36,926 nucleotides of DNA, taken from positions 1-36,926 of the IMG/VR virus record IMGVR_UViG_3300024062_000002. One strand, 5' to 3'. The notes beneath the pieces were generated by a model that was given only the letters and a program-made list of their open reading frames with translations, ran no database searches and was not told the DNA's origin. This DNA is from a virus. Shown in pieces: positions 6,801-13,020 of this stretch (positions within the stretch are counted from its first letter, which is position 1; the number at the start of each line of letters is the position of its first letter). The translations under genes and the position numbers were made by a program.

Positions 6801-8954
6801 ATGGCAAAGAAATACAACGAAGAAGAAATTAAAGCATCTGTCCAAGAAGAAACAGATATGATTGATCTTGTAGGCGTGATTAAGTCCGAGATGGATGATG
6901 CTAAAGACTTCATACATCAAGTAGGCGCAGAAAGAGCTGAATCAACAGAATATTATCTTGGTACTGAGCCAGAAGGTACTAGCTCTATGCAGTCAGAGTT
7001 TGTCTCTACAGACGTACGGGATAGCGTACTTTTTATGTTGCCGTCTATCATGCGCACCTTCTTTGGCACTAAAAAGATTGTTGAATTTGTACCTAAAGGA
7101 CCAGAGGATATTCAGTTAGCAGAACAACAAACAGATTATATTAACTATTTGATTAGAGAAAAAAATCCAGGCTTTCAAGTTTTGTATGACGTTTTTAAAG
7201 ATGCTCTAGTAAGAAAGACTGGTTTTGTAAAAGTCTTTTGGGATGATTCAGTCAACGCTACTACGCACGAATATACAGACATAGACCCACAATCCTACCA
7301 AGCATTAATCCTTGATAAGAACGTAGAGGTAATAGAAGAATCAGTTACCAACGAAACAATCATAACTATGGACCCAGTAAGCGGTGAAGAAGTAGTACAA
7401 GAAATACCAGCAAGTTATGACCTAAAAATTAGAAGATTAAAACCAAAAGACCAAGTATGTATTGAGTCTGTTCCGCCAGAAGAAATATTAATTTCACGAC
7501 ACGCGCGCAATATAGACACAGCTTCTTACGTTGCGCACAGAATGATTAAGTCAGTCTCCGACTTAGTATCTATGGGATATGACCAAGAAGAGATAGAGCA
7601 ATACGCAGGTTATGGCGGCAGCGCGCTTGACCCAGAAAGCTACGAAGAACAAGAAGCAAGAAATCCGTTTGACAACATGGTATACCCAGATAGAAACGAT
7701 GCAGGCGGTAAAGACGTTTTATACGTTGAGCATTACTTATACTATGACTTTGATGGTGATGGTATTGATGAGCGAATCAGAGTTTGCACAGCAGGTAATG
7801 GTTTAGAAGTTCTCAATGTAGAACCGTGGGATGAACTACCAATATGTATGTTCTGTCCTGATCCTGAACCGCACACAGCAATAGGATCTTGTCCTGCTGA
7901 TTATCTAAAACCAATCCAAGCGGCTAAGTCACAAATTATGCGTGATACTTTGGATTCACTAGGACATTCAATCTTCCCAAGAATGGGAGTTGTTGAGGGT
8001 CAAGTCAACATAGACGATGTACTTAATACAGATATTGGTCAGCCAATAAGAATGAGAGCGCCAGGCATGGTACAACCATTTGCTGTACCTTTTGTTGGTA
8101 AAGAAGCTTTCCCAGTCTTAGGATATTTAGACGAAGCCAAAGAAAACAGAACTGGCGTATCTAAAGCAAGTGCAGGACTCAACGCAGAAGCATTACAATC
8201 TACAACTTCCGCAGCTGTAACAGCTACTATGAGTGGTGCGCAAGGTAGAGTAGAACTTATATGCAGACATTTTGCTGAAGGTGGCTTAAAAGCCATGTTT
8301 AAAACAGTAAATAACTTGGTAATCAAGCACCAAAATGCACAAGATGTCTTTAGATTAAACGGTAAATTTATACCTGTAGACCCAAGATATTGGGATTCAG
8401 ACAAGGATATGGTAGTTAATGTAGCTATATCTAAGTCATCAGACGAAGAAAAGTTCCAAGTCTTAACAGGTTTAGCCGCAAAACAAGAACAAATCATGCA
8501 AACACTAGGGCCACAGAATCCTCTAGTGTCAATGCAACAATATGCTAACACCCTAACAAGAATGATCGAGCTAGCAGGCTTCCAAGATGCACAGTCATTT
8601 ATAAATACGGAAGTTCCGCCAATGCCACCGCAACCGCAAGAACCACCCAAGCCAGACCCAGCAGAAATGCTTGCACAGGCTGAAGCTATGAAAGCACAGG
8701 TTAGCGCACAGAAAGCTATGATTGATGCTGAAACAGATAGAATGAAAATCATCATGGATGATGACAGACAAAGAGACATTGAAGAGGCACAGCTAAGAGT
8801 AAAAGCCTTAGAGCTACAAGCCAAGTACGGCGCACAAATAAACATTGCAGAAATTAATGCTATCATGGAAAGAGATAGAGAAGGAATAAGACAAAATGCA
8901 AAAGCTCAAGCTCAAGGATTATTTACAAACAATGGCCCACAACAAAATATTTGA
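6801..8954 (+). CDS. Portal protein, P22-like
   Basis: At 717 aa this has the length and features of the P22-type podovirus portal. The N-terminal region contains FVSTDVRDSVLFMLPSIMRT (about 69-88), and a clip/wing region follows with RRLKPKDQVCIESVPPEEIL. A long helical C-terminus (about 625-705), rich in Ala, Glu, Gln and Met, resembles the barrel or coiled-coil extension of P22-like portals. It forms the dodecameric ring at one capsid vertex through which TerL pumps DNA and to which the adaptor and tail hub attach. It follows terL after 3 bp. The 3' end overlaps the next small gene in another frame. Confidence 0.92.
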   Translation: MAKKYNEEEIKASVQEETDMIDLVGVIKSEMDDAKDFIHQVGAERAESTEYYLGTEPEGTSSMQSEFVSTDVRDSVLFMLPSIMRTFFGTKKIVEFVPKGPEDIQLAEQQTDYINYLIREKNPGFQVLYDVFKDALVRKTGFVKVFWDDSVNATTHEYTDIDPQSYQALILDKNVEVIEESVTNETIITMDPVSGEEVVQEIPASYDLKIRRLKPKDQVCIESVPPEEILISRHARNIDTASYVAHRMIKSVSDLVSMGYDQEEIEQYAGYGGSALDPESYEEQEARNPFDNMVYPDRNDAGGKDVLYVEHYLYYDFDGDGIDERIRVCTAGNGLEVLNVEPWDELPICMFCPDPEPHTAIGSCPADYLKPIQAAKSQIMRDTLDSLGHSIFPRMGVVEGQVNIDDVLNTDIGQPIRMRAPGMVQPFAVPFVGKEAFPVLGYLDEAKENRTGVSKASAGLNAEALQSTTSAAVTATMSGAQGRVELICRHFAEGGLKAMFKTVNNLVIKHQNAQDVFRLNGKFIPVDPRYWDSDKDMVVNVAISKSSDEEKFQVLTGLAAKQEQIMQTLGPQNPLVSMQQYANTLTRMIELAGFQDAQSFINTEVPPMPPQPQEPPKPDPAEMLAQAEAMKAQVSAQKAMIDAETDRMKIIMDDDRQRDIEEAQLRVKALELQAKYGAQINIAEINAIMERDREGIRQNAKAQAQGLFTNNGPQQNI

Positions 8955-9108
8955 TATTGAAGTGATGGTTGATGACATGGTTTATGTAGGTAAAGAAATA
9001 AGAGCAAAAAATAAAAATCATGCACTACAGATTATGTCGGTTATGTCAGGCGGTGAAGTAAGTAAAGATTCTGAAATAATTTATTATGAAGAGAGGACAA
9101 TACACTAA
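8896..9108 (+). CDS. Small conserved-looking phage protein, 70 aa (or 58 aa)
   Basis: The gene overlaps the portal 3' end by 59 nt in another frame. The ATG at 8896 has AAGGA about 10 nt upstream; the ATG at 8932 would give a 58-aa form (MAHNKIFDIEVMVDDMVYVG) without a good ribosome site. The core, with alternating hydrophobic residues and KNKNHALQIMSVM, looks like a small alpha/beta domain. Function unknown. Its stop overlaps the next ATG (TAATG). Confidence 0.7.
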   Translation: MQKLKLKDYLQTMAHNKIFDIEVMVDDMVYVGKEIRAKNKNHALQIMSVMSGGEVSKDSEIIYYEERTIH

Positions 9109-9233
9109 TGAAATACATAAAAAAGTTTTGGGTATGGTTAAAAGAAACGATACATAAATTTTTAAACTGGTTTGATAGTTTTATGACACCAGCACCAGTT
9201 GTTAAAAAAAGAGGTAGACCAAGGAAGAAATAA
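9108..9233 (+). CDS. Basic micro-protein with AT-hook-like tail, 41 aa
   Basis: The sequence is MKYIKKFWVWLKETIHKFLN followed by WFDSFMTPAPVV and the basic tail KKRGRPRKK. The GRPRK tail resembles an AT-hook that binds the minor groove of AT-rich DNA. The N-terminal half is an amphipathic aromatic helix that could lie on a membrane. Start and stop overlap both neighbours by TAATG. Function unknown; DNA condensation or virion interior are possible. Confidence 0.65.
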   Translation: MKYIKKFWVWLKETIHKFLNWFDSFMTPAPVVKKRGRPRKK

Positions 9234-9490
9234 TGGCGACACCAAGACGAGGCAAGGCAAAAGTAAAAGTAACCGCATCTGGTAAAAAAGTCAGTTACGG
9301 TCAAGCAGGTAAAGCCAAAGGTGGTGGACCTAGAGTTAAGCCAGGAACATCTAAAGGTGATTCATATTGCGCTAGAAGTCTTGGTATAAAAAAAAGACTC
9401 TCCAAGAAAAAACAAAACGATCCCAACACTCCTAACAACCTATCAAGAAAAAGATGGAAATGTTCTGGAGCTAAATCAAGAAGAAAATAA
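9233..9490 (+). CDS. Small highly basic protein, 85 aa
   Basis: Very Lys/Arg/Gly-rich (VSYGQAGKAKGGGPRVKPGT in the middle), with two cysteines (DSYCARS, KCSGAKS) and the segment NDPNTPNNLSRKRWKC. To my recollection similar proteins occur in many marine phages, without known function. The charge suggests DNA or RNA binding, perhaps packaged with the genome. It is coupled to the gene before it by TAATG and followed by GGAG for the next one. Confidence 0.75.
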   Translation: MATPRRGKAKVKVTASGKKVSYGQAGKAKGGGPRVKPGTSKGDSYCARSLGIKKRLSKKKQNDPNTPNNLSRKRWKCSGAKSRRK

Positions 9491-9499
9491 GGAGATACT

Positions 9500-9643
9500 A
9501 TGCCAAAAGGACTATACGCAAACATACACGCCAAAAGAAAAAGAATTAAAGCTGGATCAAACGAGAAGATGAGAAAGCCTGGAACTAAAGGCGCACCTAC
9601 AGCTAAAGCTTTTAAGAAAGCTAAGAAAACAGCTAAAAAGTAA
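9500..9643 (+). CDS. Basic micro-protein, 47 aa (MPKG type)
   Basis: Preceded by GGAG at 9491-9494. It reads MPKGLYANIHAKRKRIKAGS and ends with KAFKKAKKTAKK. The composition is about one-third Lys/Arg. It resembles the MPKG-starting micro-protein at 14771-14848, so two related basic mini-genes flank the curli-like cassette. Nucleic-acid binding is the natural guess. Confidence 0.65.
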   Translation: MPKGLYANIHAKRKRIKAGSNEKMRKPGTKGAPTAKAFKKAKKTAKK

Positions 9644-9646
9644 ACC

Positions 9647-9997
9647 ATGAACGACATCGTAGTTCTTATAACCGAACTAGGATTTCCTATAGCCGCAGCA
9701 ATAGGTTTAGGAATGTTTGTTTGGAAACTTATCAACAGAATTATTGATGGTATGGAGACTAAACTTGATACCGTTGATGATAAAGTCAACACATCTATAA
9801 GCGCCATGGAAGAACGCCTTGGCACAAAACTTGACGCACAGCATGGTATTTTAGTAGCCTTAATAGATAGGGTTAGGTCTTTGGACAATGAAATCATTAG
9901 ACAAGACACTATGATTAAAACAATGCTAGGCGTACCACAGTTAATTGATACTAACAAAATTGCCAAAGCAGGAAGAAGAGATAAAAGGAAGGACTAA
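9647..9997 (+). CDS. Single-span membrane protein with coiled coil, 116 aa
   Basis: One N-terminal membrane segment (about residues 6-28, LITELGFPIAAAIGLGMFVW) is followed by a heptad-like charged region (LDTVDDKVNTSISAMEERLG, about 41-60, continuing to about 95) and a basic end GRRDKRKD. The architecture is like small holin-associated or XhlA-like phage membrane proteins. Its position directly before CsgF (TAATG overlap) suggests it may also be part of the secretion cassette. Function unknown. Confidence 0.7.
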   Translation: MNDIVVLITELGFPIAAAIGLGMFVWKLINRIIDGMETKLDTVDDKVNTSISAMEERLGTKLDAQHGILVALIDRVRSLDNEIIRQDTMIKTMLGVPQLIDTNKIAKAGRRDKRKD

Positions 9998-10521
9998 TGG
10001 CAAGTGTATATAAAAGAAAGCTCACAAGAAGAGAAATAGAACAAGAAGAAGCTGCTAAAACTAGAATAGCTATATGGTGCTGTTTTATGGGTGCAATAAT
10101 GTTTTTAACCATACTAGGACAAAACTTATATGCAGACGAGATGGTACATAAATTTAAGTCGCCATCATTTTCTGGTATAGGTACATCTGCACATTATCTA
10201 ACCATAGAAAACCAACAGTTCAATCGGAAGCAAGCGCTTAAAGCAGAGATAAAAGCTTTGCAAGATGAAATAGAAAGAGACAAAGAAAATACAACCCTAG
10301 CAAGATTTATAAGAAACCTAGAGTCAAGAATATATGCACAGTTATCAAGACAGCTTGTAGAAAATTTATTTGGTGAAACACCTAGCGATAGTGGTGTTTT
10401 GAGTTTAGAAGGAAACACTATAGAGTATAATGTTGTAGACGGAATAATAACTTTAAACATAACTGACTCAGATGGTAATACGACAACTATATCTCTCCCT
10501 ATCGGTAGTTTTACTTTCTAG
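9997..10521 (+). CDS. csgF: Curli assembly factor CsgF-like
   Basis: This 174-aa protein has an unusually long cytoplasmic N-region (about 24 residues, basic), a membrane signal (about 25-46) and a mature part beginning DEMVHKFKSPSFSGIGTSAH. That matches the CsgF start, where an FxxPxFGG segment inserts into the CsgG channel. A charged helical region and a CsgF-like C-terminal beta part follow (IEYNVVDGIITLNITDSDGN, then TTTISLPIGSF). CsgF helps anchor the curlin nucleator at the outer-membrane CsgG pore. The insertion of helical residues (about 75-125) makes it somewhat longer than the E. coli protein. Its last 50 nt overlap csgG in another frame. The call rests on motif order and linkage to csgG. 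Confidence 0.88.
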   Translation: MASVYKRKLTRREIEQEEAAKTRIAIWCCFMGAIMFLTILGQNLYADEMVHKFKSPSFSGIGTSAHYLTIENQQFNRKQALKAEIKALQDEIERDKENTTLARFIRNLESRIYAQLSRQLVENLFGETPSDSGVLSLEGNTIEYNVVDGIITLNITDSDGNTTTISLPIGSFTF

Positions 10522-11338
10522 TTGCGCGTTAATAATAGATCCCTTAGAAAACAACCTACCCCCATTACAAAAGATAGAAAAGCCAACGATAGGCGCATTG
10601 CTTGTACCTGAACTAGCAAACATACAAGCAAACAATAAAGTAAAACCAGTCGTAGCTATATACCAAGGTTCTTTTACAGATCAAACAGGACAAAGAAGAA
10701 GTAATAGTTCTTATGCAACCTTTTCATCTGCGGTAACACAAGCACCAGACGCATATCTTATTAGAGCTTTAAAACACGCAGGTAGTAGTAAAAATGGTTT
10801 TTTTGATGTGGTTGAGCGTGTTGGTTTAGACAATGTAACTAAAGAACGACAAATAATAAGAAGCGCCAGGCAACAAAACAAAGACAAGCAGAAGCTACCA
10901 GATTTATTGTTTGCTGGTTTGATAATGCAAGGTGGCGTGATATCATACGAAAGTAATGTAAAGTCTGGCGGTGCAGGTGCTAGATACTTAGGCATTGGAA
11001 TGTCTAGGCAGTATAAGCAAGACACCGTAACCATATCTTTACGCACAGTATCTGTAAGTACAGGTAGAGTGTTACTAGAAGTATTAGTAACTAAAACGAT
11101 ATTAAGTGCATCTATCGATCAAGATATATTTCGTTTTATTACTGACAATACCGAACTTGTTGAAATAGAAAACGGTTTAGTCAGGAACGAGTCAATCAAT
11201 ATAGCACTACAAACAGCAATAGAAACTGCTGTATTAGAAACAATTAAGGAAGGAACAACCAGAGGATATTGGAATATTGATGAACAAATTAAAACTATTG
11301 ATTGCGACAATGATTGTGTCGCCTCTATACGCGGCTGA
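10472..11338 (+). CDS. csgG: Curli secretion channel CsgG-like lipoprotein
   Basis: This 288-aa protein begins with a lipoprotein signal (MVIRQLYLSLSVVLLSSC, lipobox cysteine C18). The CsgG family pattern follows: VVAIYQGSFTDQTGQ, ALKHAGSSKNGFFDVVERVG, KERQIIRSARQ and the near-identical YESNVKSGGAGARYLGIG, then IFRFI and a C-terminal AIETAVLE helix. In enterobacteria CsgG forms a nonameric outer-membrane pore for unfolded curli subunits. The constriction loop (PYPASNF in E. coli) aligns with SNSSYATF: the Phe is kept, while the Tyr and Asn positions appear changed or shifted, so the gate may differ. The signal peptide is encoded inside the 3' end of csgF, and the gene overlaps the curlin-like gene by 59 nt. 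Confidence 0.93.
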   Translation: MVIRQLYLSLSVVLLSSCALIIDPLENNLPPLQKIEKPTIGALLVPELANIQANNKVKPVVAIYQGSFTDQTGQRRSNSSYATFSSAVTQAPDAYLIRALKHAGSSKNGFFDVVERVGLDNVTKERQIIRSARQQNKDKQKLPDLLFAGLIMQGGVISYESNVKSGGAGARYLGIGMSRQYKQDTVTISLRTVSVSTGRVLLEVLVTKTILSASIDQDIFRFITDNTELVEIENGLVRNESINIALQTAIETAVLETIKEGTTRGYWNIDEQIKTIDCDNDCVASIRG

Positions 11339-11990
11339 TAACGAAATATATATAGACCAAAGCGGTTCTACAGCAAACATAGACTTAGAACAGTTAGGAT
11401 CATCTAACATTGTTGGAGGCCTAAACTCTGTTGCAGGCACGCTTACAGCACTAGATTTAGACGGCATAAACTTAACACTAGACATAAACCAAATAGGTAA
11501 TACCAATAAATTCCTTGGTGATATCTATGGCGATAGCGTAACAGGATTCTTTGAGTTTGATGGTGATAGCAATACCTTTACTATACAAGGCGACCCAGAC
11601 AATACTTATGGTATTGATAACTCAAACTATAATGTAGACGTAACTGGTAGTTCTAACACATTTACACTAGACACAGGTACAACAGCATTAGCTTCTGGTC
11701 TTGATTTAGATTGGATAATCAACGGCGACAGCAACACATTTGATTTTGATATAAACTATGATGGTGCTACTAACTATGTAGATGTAGATGGAGATAGCAA
11801 TACAATAAACTTTACAGGAAGTGGATATGCAGGTGGGTATTTCTATCTTGACCAAACAGGAAACAGTAGAACATTCAATATCATACAGTCATCAACTCTT
11901 GCTAGTGATTGGTTACAGATTAACTCTACTGGTTCTAACGGTACTGTTTGTGTCGTTCAGAACGATGGCGGAACAAGCACAAGCTGTTGA
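11280..11990 (+). CDS. Secreted curlin-like repeat protein, candidate amyloid subunit
   Basis: The ATG at 11280 follows AGAGG and gives 236 aa with a clear signal peptide (MNKLKLLIATMIVSPLYA, cleavage before ADNE). The mature protein has degenerate curlin-like units: QSGSTAN (27-33), QLGSSN (38-43), QIGNTN (71-76), then GDSNTF/GSSNTF variants at 94-100, 122-128, 148-154 and 170-175, and QTGNSRTFNIIQ (192-203). QxGxxN is the core of CsgA/CsgB repeats; here later units replace Gln with Asp or Asn and the protein is Asp-rich. Two Cys (224, 236) near the end are unusual for curlins. Linkage to csgF/csgG makes it the likely exported substrate. Fibre formation is inferred. Confidence 0.75.
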   Translation: MNKLKLLIATMIVSPLYAADNEIYIDQSGSTANIDLEQLGSSNIVGGLNSVAGTLTALDLDGINLTLDINQIGNTNKFLGDIYGDSVTGFFEFDGDSNTFTIQGDPDNTYGIDNSNYNVDVTGSSNTFTLDTGTTALASGLDLDWIINGDSNTFDFDINYDGATNYVDVDGDSNTINFTGSGYAGGYFYLDQTGNSRTFNIIQSSTLASDWLQINSTGSNGTVCVVQNDGGTSTSC

Positions 11991-13020
11991 TATAGGAAAC
12001 ATATCCGAACTAAATGGTTCAGCACAGATACTAAGAGACAAGCCTTATGAAGCAAAAGAGTCTTTTGATATACAACAAAATGATGAAGCAATTACGACTA
12101 ATGGTCGTATGGCTATTACGTTCCTAGACGACTCCAAGGTAAGACTTACAGAAAACTCTCAGCTCACCATAGACGAATACATCTTTGACCCTAACCCTAG
12201 CAAATCTAAAATGGCTATTACCTTTGGTCTTGGTACAGCTAGGTTTATTACTGGCGGTCTAAACAAGATAGATAAAAACAATATAGATCTTAAAACACCC
12301 ACAGCAAACATAGCAATTCGTGGTACTGATTTTACAGTCACCGTAGATGAAATCGGCAGGTCATTGCTAATACTTCTTCCAGATGAATTTGGTAATTCTA
12401 GTGGTGAGATATTAGTAACTACAGCTATGGGTACAGTTACACTTAATAAACCTTACGAAGCTACAACGGTAGATGTTTTTGAAAAATCACCTAGCTCACC
12501 TGTAATCTTAGACCTAACACTAGACCTTATAGACAATATGCTTATTGTTAATCCACCTAAAGAAGAGGTGGCTATAGAAGAAACAACACAAACCAAAAAG
12601 AAAAACATACTAGACTTTGATGGTTTGGATGAGGACTTCTTAGAAGAAGATTTTTTAGACTCAGAGAAAGAGCTAGAGTTTACAGAGCTAGATATAAACT
12701 ATCTTGATGTAAACTTCTTAGAAGATTTACTAGATGTTATAGATGCACTACAAGAAATACAACAAGAGGATCAGTTAGCACAAGACGCTACATCTACTAA
12801 TATTGTTGGTACTAAACTAGGTCAAGACTTAGGCACCCAAATAACATCTTTTATAACAGGAGAAGTATTAACGCTTATGCGTAGCGTGAGTGATACAGCT
12901 AGAGTAGATATAGATTCAGCTGGTAGTTATACTGTTATCTTTATACAAGATGGTGCATCCAATATTATTAAAATAAATGGCGGTACTGGCGGCACTATAA
13001 AAATCACTCAAAGTAATTAA
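11905..13020 (+). CDS. FecR-domain periplasmic protein with acidic C-terminus
   Basis: The FecR-type domain (about 150 residues) shows ISELNGSAQILRDKPYEAKE, NGRMAITFLDDSKVRLTENS and TPTANIAIRGTDFTVTVDE, typical of FecR/PP2C-associated beta domains. An acidic linker (FDGLDEDFLEEDFLD and similar) follows. The protein ends with FIQDGASN then GGTGGTIKITQSN, which contains the curlin core QxGxxN. The start is uncertain. A GTG at 11905 gives a good signal peptide (IGYRLTLLVLTVLFVSF...AQA) nested in the curlin-like gene. The frame is open from an ATG at 11821, and a later ATG at 11965 would lack a signal. It is adjacent to a CHASE2 cyclase, a pairing also known in bacteria. It may bind the exported subunit or signal to the cyclase. 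Confidence 0.8.
   Translation: MIGYRLTLLVLTVLFVSFRTMAEQAQAVDIGNISELNGSAQILRDKPYEAKESFDIQQNDEAITTNGRMAITFLDDSKVRLTENSQLTIDEYIFDPNPSKSKMAITFGLGTARFITGGLNKIDKNNIDLKTPTANIAIRGTDFTVTVDEIGRSLLILLPDEFGNSSGEILVTTAMGTVTLNKPYEATTVDVFEKSPSSPVILDLTLDLIDNMLIVNPPKEEVAIEETTQTKKKNILDFDGLDEDFLEEDFLDSEKELEFTELDINYLDVNFLEDLLDVIDALQEIQQEDQLAQDATSTNIVGTKLGQDLGTQITSFITGEVLTLMRSVSDTARVDIDSAGSYTVIFIQDGASNIIKINGGTGGTIKITQSN

Noticed and set aside
8039-8866. 275-aa open frame on the minus strand
   Set aside because: It is antisense to the portal gene, rich in Ser, Cys and Ile as expected for a shadow frame, with no ribosome site or neighbours in that direction.
9301-9966. 221-aa hydrophobic-looking open frame on the minus strand
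   Set aside because: Antisense to three well-supported overlapping small genes; hydrophobicity results from reading Lys/Asn-rich DNA backwards.
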